Shown: positions 1-6,259 of the stretch, one piece after another
How the letters are laid out: each line of letters opens with the position of its first letter
How positions within the stretch are numbered: the stretch's first letter is position 1
Source: an uncultured Selenomonas sp.
Lineage (GTDB): Bacteria; Bacillota; Negativicutes; Selenomonadales; Selenomonadaceae
Direction: 5' to 3'
Assembly: GCA_937981305.1 (NCBI GenBank)
Contig: CALJPB010000351.1
Coordinates: 1-12,009, forward strand
DNA: 12,009 nt
The notes under the pieces: generated by a model
The model's database searches: none
The model's input: only the letters and a program-made list of their open reading frames with translations
Told to the model about the DNA's origin: nothing
Position numbers and translations under genes: made by a program

Positions 1-55
1 TTCCCCCGTCCGAGACGGGGGAAGTGGCACGCCGCAGGCGTGACGATAGGGGCGC
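1..55 (+). repeat. Intergenic palindromic repeat, copy 1
   Basis: These 55 bases recur without a mismatch at 179-233; the copy may continue left of the window. It has two hairpins in series. The first pairs 1-10 with 14-23 (TTCCCCCGTC / GACGGGGGAA, loop CGA). The second pairs 28-33 with 37-42 (CACGCC / GGCGTG, loop GCA). The tail ends in AGGGGCGC. A diverged inverted copy lies at 2740-2792. No coding sense is visible. It resembles REP/BIME-type or MITE-like intergenic repeats, but I cannot assign it to a named family. Confidence 0.85.
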
Positions 56-104
56 CGGTGACTATTGCGACTTTCTTACGATAGAGCGTTATAGCTTGTT
101 CATG

Positions 105-157
105 GCGCCCCTTCCACCGCAAGCGGTCCCCCTCCCCCGTTCCGACGGGGGAGGCTT
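105..157 (+). repeat. Palindromic repeat, GCGGT + CTCCCCCGT module
   Basis: This second repeat module begins GCGCCCC, forms a small hairpin (ACCGC 116-120 / GCGGT 123-127) and then a 10-bp stem (131-140 with 145-154, loop TCCG). Bases 123-157 match 4895-4929 except within the 4-base loop. Bases 105-129 match the reverse complement of 2956-2981 apart from the small loop. The module sits between the two 55-bp copies, so the block 1-233 is composite. Confidence 0.8.
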
Positions 158-178
158 GGGAGAGAGCGGTATATGAGC

Positions 179-233
179 TTCCCCCGTCCGAGACGGGGGA
201 AGTGGCACGCCGCAGGCGTGACGATAGGGGCGC
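179..233 (+). repeat. Intergenic palindromic repeat, copy 2
   Basis: Exact 55-base copy of 1-55, with both hairpins preserved. The match ends where GGGGCGC is followed by TTCGAAC here and by CGGTGAC in copy 1. The direct copies are 178 bases apart and enclose the module at 105-157. The copy lies just beyond the nrdD terminator. Confidence 0.85.
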
Positions 234-245
234 TTCGAACGAGCC

Positions 246-291
246 GCACAAAAAGAGCTGCTGCACGAGTCAAAACAACTCATGCAGCAGC
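246..291 (-). terminator. Rho-independent terminator of nrdD
   Basis: Read on the minus strand, GCTGCTGCA-T-GAGT (291 down to 278) pairs with ACTC-G-TGCAGCAGC (270 down to 257). This is a 14-bp stem with one G-U wobble and a 7-base loop, followed at once by TCTTTTTG (256 down to about 249). It begins 14 bases past the nrdD stop codon, so it should end the nrdD transcript. nrdD is therefore probably not cotranscribed with anything to its left, and no nrdG activase gene is visible there. Confidence 0.9.
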
Positions 292-305
292 CCAAATATT
301 CTATT

Positions 306-2570
306 TTAATCCTTCATGCGCGGCACGGTCATGGTGCCGAAGGAGCTTTCCTTGCGGTGGCAGTGCGGGCACTCGTTCTCGATGAGCCCCGTGTAGCCGC
401 AGACGGGGTCGCGGTCGACGGGGTGGTTGATGGAGAAGTAGCCCATGTCCGCATCGTGCATGGCGCGGACGACCTTCTCGAATGCCTTGACGTTCTTCGA
501 GGGGTCGCCGTCCATTTCAATGTAGGCGATGTGTCCCGCGTTCTCGAGCGCGTGGTACGGTGCCTCGATGCAGATCTTGTCGTACGCGCTGATGTCGTAG
601 TAGACGGGGACATGACTGGAGTTCGTCATGTAGGAGCGGTCAGTGACGCCGGGGATGATGCCGTACGCCTTCTTGTTCGCACGCTGGAACTGTCCCGCCG
701 TGCTCTCCGCCGGCGTGCCGAACGTCGACCAGTTGCGGTGCTCCGCCTCGGTGTACGCATCGGTGCGCTCCCTCATGTGTCCGACGATCTTCAGCCCGAG
801 CTCCTGCGCCGCCGCGCTCTCGCCGTGGTGCTTGCCCGTGAGGGCGACCAGACACTCGGCAAGCCCGCAGAATCCGATGGAGTACGAGGCATGCTTGAGG
901 AGATCCTTGATGGAGTCGACGGGGTTCGCCTTTTCGCTGTCCATCCATACACCCTGTCCCATGAGGAACGGATAGTTGTAGACGTGCTTCTCCTCGATGA
1001 TCCGCAGGCGGTCGAGCAGGTAGTCATGGCAGAGGTCGATGTAGTGATCGTACAGCTCCCAGAATTTATCGAGGTCGCCCTTTGCCTCCAGCGCGAGCTT
1101 CGGCAGGTTGATGGTCGTAAAGGAGAAGTTGCCGCGGCTGCCCGACTGCTCGGGGCCGTTGACGTTGCTCATGACGCGTGTGCGGCAGCCCATCGTGGCG
1201 ACGCAGCTGTTGTAGTCGCCGGGCTTGTAGTACTGGAGGTTGTACGGTGCGTCGAGGTTGACGTAGTTCGGGAACAGGCGGCGTGCGCTGACGCGGCAGG
1301 ACTCAATAAAGAGGTCGTAGTTCGGGTCCTCGGGGTTGTAGTTGACACCCGCCTTGAGCTGGAAAACGGAGATCGGGAAGATCGCCGTCTCGCCGTTGCC
1401 GAGCCCCTGCCAGATCGCACTGAGTACCTCGCGAATGACGAGCCGCCCCTCGGGCGAGGTGTCCATGCCGTAGTTGATGGAGCTGAACGGCACCTGTGCG
1501 CCCGCGCGGGAGTGCAGCGTGTTAAAGTTGTGGATGAGTGCCTCCATCGCCTGATGGGTCTCCTCCTCGACGCTCTCACACGCGAGCTGATAGACGGTGC
1601 GCACATCCGCCTCAAGTTCCTGCGCGACGGGTGTCTCAAACGCCGCGCTATAGACGGCGTGCAGGGCGCGTGTGAGTTCGGCGCGTGCCTTTTCCGCACG
1701 TTCGTCGTCCTGCTTTTCCGCATAGATGCAGACGGCAAAGTCGAGCTCCGCACGCAGTGCCTTTTTGAATGCGTCATGTGTGAAATGCCCGCGTCCGAGA
1801 CGGTAGAGCAGTGCCTTCCACGCCTCCTCCACAACTGCCTTGCGGAAGGACTTCTTCACGCCGTCCGCCATCGCATAGTCAAACGCGTTGATGCTCTGCC
1901 CGCCGAACATATCGTTCTGGTTCGACTGGATGGCGATGCACGCAAGGCTCGCGTAGGCACGGATGGAGTTCGGCTCACGCAGGAAGCCGTGCCCCGTGGA
2001 GAAGCCGCCGCGGAACAGTTTCAGCAGGTCGATCTGGCAGCAGTTGAAGGTGATGAGCGAGAAATCCTTGTCATGGATGTGGATGAAGTTCTCGCGGTCA
2101 GCGACGGCGTAACGCTCCTCGAGGACGTAGTTGTCAACGAAGTGTTTCGCGCCCTCCGCGCCGAGTTTGAGCATGATGCCCATGGACGCGTCCGTGTTGA
2201 TGTTCGCATTGTCGCGCTTGAGGTCGGAGTCGACGGCATCCGCAAAGAAGATGTCGCGGTAGCTCGCCATGAGGTGCTTCTGCGCGAGGCGGCGCTGTGC
2301 GTGCCGCTGGCGGTAGGTGATGTAGCGGCGGGCGATGTCGTGGAATCCGTGCACGAGCAGCTGCTTTTCGACGAGATCCTGGATCTCCTCGACGCTGATC
2401 TCCGTGCGGTCGCCGAACGCCGCCTCGACCCCCGCTGTCACGGCATCGATCTCCTCCGCCGTCATCGGGTGAACGTACTCCTTGCTCGCCGCTGCGATCG
2501 CGTTGCGGATCTTCGCGCGGTCATAGGGGACGGCGTGTCCTGCACGCTTCGTTACGGTCGTCACTGTCAT
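306..2570 (-). CDS. nrdD: Anaerobic (class III) ribonucleoside-triphosphate reductase, C-terminus possibly truncated
   Basis: A 754-residue oxygen-sensitive enzyme that reduces ribonucleotides to deoxyribonucleotides for DNA synthesis without oxygen; it acts in the cytoplasm. An N-terminal ATP-cone (about residues 5-95, KRAGHAVPYDRAKI) is the usual allosteric domain. Catalytic-barrel signatures are NQNDMFGGQSI, HNFNTLHSRAG and CVATMGCRTRV, with Cys462 in the last. The C-terminus has a zinc-type half-site pair, CGYTG (724-728) and CPHC (734-737). The protein then ends FGTMTVPRMKD, where family members as I recall them continue into an RxxGYL glycyl-radical motif. No such motif is present in any frame before the terminator. 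The ATG has AAGGAG 8 bases upstream. The gene stands alone and is probably NrdR-controlled. The family call is very secure; loss of the radical loop is seen by eye only. Confidence 0.95.
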   Translation of the reverse strand: MTVTTVTKRAGHAVPYDRAKIRNAIAAASKEYVHPMTAEEIDAVTAGVEAAFGDRTEISVEEIQDLVEKQLLVHGFHDIARRYITYRQRHAQRRLAQKHLMASYRDIFFADAVDSDLKRDNANINTDASMGIMLKLGAEGAKHFVDNYVLEERYAVADRENFIHIHDKDFSLITFNCCQIDLLKLFRGGFSTGHGFLREPNSIRAYASLACIAIQSNQNDMFGGQSINAFDYAMADGVKKSFRKAVVEEAWKALLYRLGRGHFTHDAFKKALRAELDFAVCIYAEKQDDERAEKARAELTRALHAVYSAAFETPVAQELEADVRTVYQLACESVEEETHQAMEALIHNFNTLHSRAGAQVPFSSINYGMDTSPEGRLVIREVLSAIWQGLGNGETAIFPISVFQLKAGVNYNPEDPNYDLFIESCRVSARRLFPNYVNLDAPYNLQYYKPGDYNSCVATMGCRTRVMSNVNGPEQSGSRGNFSFTTINLPKLALEAKGDLDKFWELYDHYIDLCHDYLLDRLRIIEEKHVYNYPFLMGQGVWMDSEKANPVDSIKDLLKHASYSIGFCGLAECLVALTGKHHGESAAAQELGLKIVGHMRERTDAYTEAEHRNWSTFGTPAESTAGQFQRANKKAYGIIPGVTDRSYMTNSSHVPVYYDISAYDKICIEAPYHALENAGHIAYIEMDGDPSKNVKAFEKVVRAMHDADMGYFSINHPVDRDPVCGYTGLIENECPHCHRKESSFGTMTVPRMKD

Positions 2571-2584
2571 ATTTTGAGCTCCTT

Positions 2585-2600
2585 ATACTATATGTTGTGG
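2585..2600 (-). promoter_or_regulatory. Putative NrdR box 1 (proximal)
   Basis: ATACTATATGTTGTGG (plus strand) matches 13 of 16 positions of the published NrdR-box consensus acaCwAtATaTwGtgt. It lies 15 bases upstream of the nrdD start, between the inferred transcription start and the RBS. NrdR is the ATP/dATP-sensing zinc-finger/ATP-cone repressor of ribonucleotide reductase genes. Position next to nrdD and the matching second box make the call convincing, though no regulator gene is in view. Confidence 0.75.
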
Positions 2601-2615
2601 TTTGTGTTTGATGCT

Positions 2616-2631
2616 ACGGAAGATATTGTAA
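2616..2631 (-). promoter_or_regulatory. Putative NrdR box 2 (distal)
   Basis: ACGGAAGATATTGTAA matches 11 of 16 consensus positions, including the core ATATTGT half. It starts exactly 31 bases from box 1, about three helical turns, which is the spacing typical of paired NrdR boxes. It overlaps the inferred -10 element TACAAT, so binding would block RNA polymerase. On its own it would be weak; the spacing is what supports it. Confidence 0.65.
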
Positions 2632-2653
2632 CAGAGAGAGAGAATGTTGGCAA
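2625..2653 (-). promoter_or_regulatory. Promoter of nrdD
   Basis: On the minus strand TTGCCA (2653-2648) is separated by 17 bases from TACAAT (2630-2625). Each hexamer differs from the sigma-70 consensus at one position. Transcription would start near 2618, giving a leader of about 50 bases that carries the proximal NrdR-like box and the AAGGAG site at 2584-2579. Confidence 0.75.
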
Positions 2654-2684
2654 GGGGATTTTTGAGCGCAGTAGAGAAAATGGC

Positions 2685-2702
2685 GGCGCTTTGAGCGAAT
2701 CA
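2685..2702 (+). repeat. 18-bp direct repeat, copy 1
   Basis: GGCGCTTTGAGCGAATCA occurs here and again at 2977-2994. In the second copy it directly follows the inverted GCGGT module, so it looks like one more building block of the intergenic repeat family. Here it lies just upstream of the nrdD promoter. No function can be read from it. Confidence 0.7.
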
Positions 2703-2739
2703 CGAGGGTTCTAGCGTTCAAAAATCATATCTGCCACAG

Positions 2740-2792
2740 GCGCCCCTACCGTCACGCTGGCGCGTGCCACCTCCCCCGCGCGGCAGGGGAGG
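2740..2792 (-). repeat. Diverged inverted copy of the 55-bp repeat
   Basis: Starting at GCGCCCCTA and running through CGTCACGC and GCGTGCCAC to the C-rich stem, this stretch follows the reverse complement of 1-55 with scattered changes. The small stem is altered. The C-rich stem is now CCTCCCC (2770-2776) with GGGGAGG (2786-2792), and the loop is different. Preservation of pairing while the sequence changes suggests the hairpin is what is maintained. Confidence 0.7.
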
Positions 2793-2813
2793 CTCATGTA
2801 GCGTTATCTCAGG

Positions 2814-2837
2814 CCTCCCCCGTCAGTACGGGGGAGC
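2814..2837 (+). repeat. Palindromic repeat hairpin
   Basis: CTCCCCCGT (2815-2823) pairs with ACGGGGGAG (2828-2836) around the loop CAGT. This is the same C-rich stem as at 131-154 and 4903-4926. No T-run follows on the plus strand, so it is not a classical terminator in the trpS direction. Confidence 0.75.
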
Positions 2838-2955
2838 GGTCAACGTCAACCAATCACACATCGCTATCGCTCGTGTTCTTGGGACGTTTTCGCATACGAC
2901 CTGTTGCCCAATCAGCTTCGTTCTACGAACTTGCTTCTTGGACAGGTCAGTAGGT
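2838..2955. other. Non-coding spacer between repeats
   Basis: Part of the 534-base gap between nrdD and trpS. I see no RBS-preceded ORF and no tRNA-like fold. Open frames through here (2764-3021 and the 5' extension of the trpS frame from 2904) run across repeats and lack credible starts. The stretch contains a short palindrome (TTCGT-TCT-ACGAA near 2918-2930). Its composition is visibly less GC-rich than the flanking genes. Confidence 0.5.
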
Positions 2956-2994
2956 GGACCGCGAAGCGGTGGAAGGGGCGCTTTGAGCGAATCA
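2956..2994 (-). repeat. Inverted GCGGT module plus 18-bp repeat
   Basis: Bases 2956-2981 (GGACCGC-GAA-GCGGTGG...GGGGCGC) are the reverse complement of 105-129 except for the hairpin loop (GAA against TT). They run into the second copy of the 18-bp repeat (2977-2994). Together with 2685-2702 and 2740-2837, almost half of the nrdD-trpS gap is repeat-derived. Confidence 0.75.
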
Positions 2995-3041
2995 GGCTTT
3001 CTATCAATAGGATTCCACTGAAACGGTGCGTCATTCTCCCT

Positions 3042-3070
3042 TTGCTTATCCTCCTCTCATGGTATATAAT
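3042..3070 (+). promoter_or_regulatory. Promoter of trpS and possibly the downstream operon
   Basis: TTGCTT (3042-3047), a 17-base spacer, and a perfect TATAAT (3065-3070). Transcription would start around 3077, leaving a leader of under 30 bases before the trpS ATG. That is too short for a T-box, the leader that often controls aminoacyl-tRNA synthetase genes in Firmicutes. The genes from trpS rightward are closely packed in one direction, so this may be the main promoter of the phosphonate cluster. Confidence 0.75.
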
Positions 3071-3104
3071 GGAGAAACATTCTACAGACAAAGGAAGGAA
3101 CGTC

Positions 3105-4118
3105 ATGAACGACAATACAACAGCAGTCAGCTCCCGCCGCAAGATCATCCTGAGCGGCATTCAGCCCACCGGCACATTCACCCTCGGCAACTATCTCGGG
3201 GCGGTGAAGAACTGGCGGCATTTGCAGGAGGAGTATGACTGCTATTATTTTGTCGCCGATCTGCACGCGCTGACGGTGTACCACGATCCCGCCGAGCGCC
3301 GCAGGGCGAGCCGTGCGGCGTTTGCACTGCTGCTCGCGTGCGGGCTCGACCCCGACCAAAGTCTCGTCTTTATCCAGAGCCATGTCCCCGCGCACGCGCA
3401 GATGGGATGGATGCTCTCGTGCCTCAGCCCGTTCGGCGATCTCTCGCGCATGACGCAGTTCAAGGACAAGTCCGCGAAGCATCCCGAGGACATCAATGCG
3501 GGACTCTTTACCTACCCCGCCCTCATGGCGGGTGACATCCTGCTCTATCAGGCGGACTATGTACCCGTCGGCGCGGATCAGACGCAGCATCTTGAGTTTA
3601 CGCGCAATGTGGCGGCACGGTTCAACCATGTGTACGGCGAGACGTTCCGTCTGCCCGAGGGGTACTACCCGAAGGCGGGCGCACGCGTCATGAGCCTCCA
3701 AGACCCGACGGCGAAGATGAGCAAGTCGGACGAGAATGCAAAGGCGACGATCTACATCCTCGACGATGAGAAGACGATCCTCAAAAAGTTCAAGTCCGCC
3801 GTGACGGACAGCGCGGCAGAGGTCGCATTCCGCGAAGGAAAAGACGGCATCAACAACCTAATGACGATCTACGCCGCCGTGACGGGCAAAACGATGGAGG
3901 AAATCACGGCGGAGTTCGCAGGAAAAGGCTACGGCGACTTCAAGACGGCGGTCGGCACGGTGGTCGCGGACGAGCTGCGCCCGGTGCGTGAGAACTACGC
4001 GCGGCTGATGGAGGACAAGGCGTATCTCGACGCGGAGATTGCAAAGGGCGCGGAGCGTGCCGCACACATCGCGGAGAAGACGCTGCGGAAAACGATGCGC
4101 AAGATGGGTCTGTGCTGA
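3105..4118 (+). CDS. trpS: Tryptophanyl-tRNA synthetase
   Basis: A 337-residue class I synthetase that charges tRNA(Trp) with tryptophan in the cytoplasm; the length is normal for bacterial TrpS. The HIGH-equivalent motif is PTGTFTLGNYLG (residues 21-32), and the KMSKS loop is present exactly (204-208, followed by DENAKATI). The family segment GDILLYQADYVPVGADQTQHLE is also present. I chose ATG 3105 because AAGGAAGG lies at 3091-3098 and the protein then starts 20 residues before the first motif, as usual. The open frame extends upstream to 2904 but only through repeat DNA and the promoter. The stop overlaps the next gene as ATGA, suggesting translational coupling of a housekeeping gene to the phosphonate cluster. 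Confidence 0.97.
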   Translation: MNDNTTAVSSRRKIILSGIQPTGTFTLGNYLGAVKNWRHLQEEYDCYYFVADLHALTVYHDPAERRRASRAAFALLLACGLDPDQSLVFIQSHVPAHAQMGWMLSCLSPFGDLSRMTQFKDKSAKHPEDINAGLFTYPALMAGDILLYQADYVPVGADQTQHLEFTRNVAARFNHVYGETFRLPEGYYPKAGARVMSLQDPTAKMSKSDENAKATIYILDDEKTILKKFKSAVTDSAAEVAFREGKDGINNLMTIYAAVTGKTMEEITAEFAGKGYGDFKTAVGTVVADELRPVRENYARLMEDKAYLDAEIAKGAERAAHIAEKTLRKTMRKMGLC

Positions 4119-4873
4119 TGAATGCGCGGAGAGGAACGGTGCCGCACACGGCAGGAAGTGACGGCGCACATCGCGTGACCCGCGCCGTCATTCTCGCGGC
4201 GGGACGCGGCTCGCGGCTCGCGCCGCTGACGGATCGCGTGCCGAAGCCGCTCGTCCCCGTCAGCGGCACACCAATCATCGCGACCATTCTCGATGCGCTT
4301 CATGCGGCGGGGATTTCGTCGATAACACTGGTACGTGGCTATCGCGGCGAGGCGTTCAACACGCTCCGCGAAACATACCCGCAGATCACATTTCTCGACA
4401 ATCCCGACTGGGAAACAAGCAACAACATCTCGTCCATCGCCCTCGCGGGGCGTGCGGGACTTCTGGAGGACAGCTATGTGATCGAGGGCGATCTCTACCT
4501 CGCCAATCCCGCCGTCATCACCCCCACACAGACGCGCACGAACTACATCGCATTTCCTGTCGAATCGACGGACGACTGGTGTTTTGATGCGGATGCGAGC
4601 GGGAAAATCACACACATTGATACGGCGAGCGACCATCCGTGCCATCAGATGCTCGGGCTGTCCTACTGGACGGCGGCGGACGGGGCGCGGCTGGCAGACT
4701 GTGCGAATGCGCTCTACGCCGAGGAGCAGTATCGTCAGCTCTACTGGGACGAGATTGCGTTGAAATACTATCTGCCGGAGTTCTCCATCCACATACGGGA
4801 GTGTGCGCGGGAGGACGTGTGGGAGATTGATACGGTGGAGGATCTGCGGGCGTTGGAGGAAAGGATGCGCTGA
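4118..4873 (+). CDS. pntC: PntC/LicC-like cytidylyltransferase, probable phosphonate-activating enzyme
   Basis: A nucleotidyltransferase of the GT-A fold, about 251 residues. Near the N-terminus it has the nucleotide-binding signature LAAGRGSRLAPLTDRVPKP. A central EGDLYL has the acidic metal-binding position, and the C-terminus has WEIDTVEDL as in LicC-type choline-phosphate cytidylyltransferases. Next to aepX and a phnW-like gene, the best reading is a PntC-type enzyme that joins CMP from CTP to a phosphonate such as AEP. A sugar-phosphate or phosphocholine substrate cannot be excluded. The start is uncertain: ATG 4118 overlaps the trpS stop (ATGA) without a strong RBS; GTG 4139 lies just after GGAGAGG; GTG 4175 would start the protein directly at VTRAVILAAG, where relatives often begin. 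It is followed by a 90-base gap with a palindrome before aepX. Confidence 0.8.
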   Translation: MNARRGTVPHTAGSDGAHRVTRAVILAAGRGSRLAPLTDRVPKPLVPVSGTPIIATILDALHAAGISSITLVRGYRGEAFNTLRETYPQITFLDNPDWETSNNISSIALAGRAGLLEDSYVIEGDLYLANPAVITPTQTRTNYIAFPVESTDDWCFDADASGKITHIDTASDHPCHQMLGLSYWTAADGARLADCANALYAEEQYRQLYWDEIALKYYLPEFSIHIRECAREDVWEIDTVEDLRALEERMR

Positions 4874-4880
4874 AATTCAG

Positions 4881-4929
4881 CTTCCCCCGCTCACGCGGTC
4901 CCCCTCCCCCGTCGCGACGGGGGAGGCTT
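4881..4929 (+). repeat. Palindromic repeat within the operon
   Basis: Bases 4895-4929 match 123-157 except for the 4-base loop. Because the loop is CGCG here, 4903-4926 becomes a perfect 24-base palindrome built on the half-site CCTCCCCCGTCG. It fills most of the pntC-aepX gap. No T-run follows, so full termination is unlikely; partial attenuation or mRNA 3'-end protection is possible. Confidence 0.8.
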
Positions 4930-4963
4930 CCGTATTACAATGGGATAGAGGGAGAACTAATAC

Positions 4964-6259
4964 ATGAAGAAAGTATACACCTGCTTCTGCACCGACATCA
5001 TCCACGCAGGACATCGCAACCTCCTGCGTGCGGCGGCGGAGCTGGGCGAGGTGACGGTCGGCGTACTCTCCGATGCGGAGATGGTGCGCTACAACCGCTT
5101 TCCGACCAAGACGCTCGCGGAGCGCATGGAGATGATCCGCGCCCTGCCCGAGGTCGCGGAGGTCGTCGTGCAGGAGCACATCATGTACGATGAGATCCTT
5201 GACCGTCTGCGTCCCGACTACGTCGTGCACGGGAGCAACTGGGCGCAGGGCCCCGAGTCCTCCATCCGCAAGAACGTCCTCGCCTGCCTCGCACGCTATG
5301 GCGGTGAGCTGATCGAGCCGCCGTACACAGAGAACGCCGAGGTGCGCAACATCGACTGGCGGATGCGCGAACAGCTCGCCATGCCCGAGGCGCGGCGCGG
5401 ACGGCTGCGCCGCCTCCTCTCCATCGTCCCCATCGTTAAGACCATCGAAGTACACAACGGGCTGACGGGGCTGATTGCCGAAAAGACGGTTGTGGAGAAC
5501 GACGGCGGCCTCGACCAGTTCGACGCGATGTGGGTCTCAAGCCTCTGTGACTCGACCTCACGCGGCAAGCCCGACATCGAGCTGGTCGATCTCTCCGACC
5601 GCATCCAGACCATCAACGAGGTCATGGAGGTGACAACGAAGCCCATCATCCTCGACATGGACACGGGCGGCACAGCGGAGCATTTCGCCTACAACGTCCG
5701 CACACTGGAGCGCATCGGCGTGTCCGCCGTCATCATCGAGGACAAGACGGGCGCAAAGCGCAACTCCCTCTTCGGCACGGAGGTCGCGCAGACGCAGGAT
5801 AGCATCGAGAACTTCTCCGAGAAGATCGCTGCGGGCAAGGCGGCACAGCGGACAGAGGAGTTCATGGTCATCGCACGCATCGAGAGCCTCATCCTCGAAA
5901 AGGGGCTTGCGGACGCACGCGAACGCGCGGAGGCCTACGTTGCGGCGGGTGCGGACGGCATCATGATCCACTCGCGTGCGAAGACCCCCGACGAGGTCAT
6001 TGCGTTCTGCGACGCATTCCACGCACAGCATCCGAACGTCCCCATCGTCGCCGTTCCCTCCTCCTACAACACAATCACGGAGGCGGAGCTGGCGGCGCAC
6101 GGTGTGCGCATCGTCATCTACGCGAACCAGCTCACGCGGGCGGCATTCCCCGCCATGGAGGGCGCGGCACGCTCCATCCTCACACACCACCGCGCACACG
6201 AGATCGACAGCACGCTGCTGCCGATCAAGGACATCATACGGCTGATCGAGGTAATGTAA
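4964..6259 (+). CDS. aepX: Phosphoenolpyruvate mutase with N-terminal nucleotidyltransferase-like domain
   Basis: A 431-residue enzyme that rearranges phosphoenolpyruvate to phosphonopyruvate, the C-P bond-forming entry step of nearly all phosphonate biosynthesis. The C-terminal domain (about 150-431) is an isocitrate-lyase/PEP-mutase barrel. It carries the complete PEP mutase signature EDKTGAKRNS (259-268), and metal-site-type DMDTGG precedes it. The N-terminal domain (about 1-135) has the HxGH motif of cytidylyltransferases (HAGH, 14-17), a fusion common in AepX. However, where I would expect an ISST-type second motif after EPPYT the sequence reads ENAEVRNI, so this domain may be inactive. 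The start is ATG 4964 with GGAG 9 bases upstream. A TACAAT at 4936-4941 could be a weak -10, but no -35 is visible. The stop is directly followed by the next gene. Confidence 0.95.
   Translation: MKKVYTCFCTDIIHAGHRNLLRAAAELGEVTVGVLSDAEMVRYNRFPTKTLAERMEMIRALPEVAEVVVQEHIMYDEILDRLRPDYVVHGSNWAQGPESSIRKNVLACLARYGGELIEPPYTENAEVRNIDWRMREQLAMPEARRGRLRRLLSIVPIVKTIEVHNGLTGLIAEKTVVENDGGLDQFDAMWVSSLCDSTSRGKPDIELVDLSDRIQTINEVMEVTTKPIILDMDTGGTAEHFAYNVRTLERIGVSAVIIEDKTGAKRNSLFGTEVAQTQDSIENFSEKIAAGKAAQRTEEFMVIARIESLILEKGLADARERAEAYVAAGADGIMIHSRAKTPDEVIAFCDAFHAQHPNVPIVAVPSSYNTITEAELAAHGVRIVIYANQLTRAAFPAMEGAARSILTHHRAHEIDSTLLPIKDIIRLIEVM

Noticed and set aside
1..233. A CRISPR array suggested by the exact repeats at 1-55 and 179-233
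   Set aside because: The unit is 55 bases with two hairpins, only two exact copies exist, the interval holds another repeat module, and inverted copies occur elsewhere; no cas gene is present.
270..308. RIFGLL-like codons in frame just after the nrdD stop, resembling a glycyl-radical motif
   Set aside because: They lie beyond the TAA and run into the terminator stem; the resemblance is short and lacks the GY core, so it is more likely chance than a readthrough radical domain.
282..2714. An 810-codon open frame on the plus strand across nrdD
   Set aside because: It is fully antisense to nrdD, has no RBS or recognisable domain, and arises from the GC-rich codon use that keeps the opposite strand free of stops.
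2904..3104. 5' extension of the trpS reading frame by 67 codons
   Set aside because: It runs through intergenic repeats and the TATAAT promoter; ATG 3105 has the clear AAGGAAGG site and gives the usual family N-terminus.
4903..4926. The palindrome as a rho-independent terminator
   Set aside because: No T-run follows on either strand, unlike the clear nrdD terminator at 246-291.
4936..4941. TACAAT as a full promoter for aepX
   Set aside because: No acceptable -35 lies 16-18 bases upstream, where the palindrome sits; kept only as a weak possibility.
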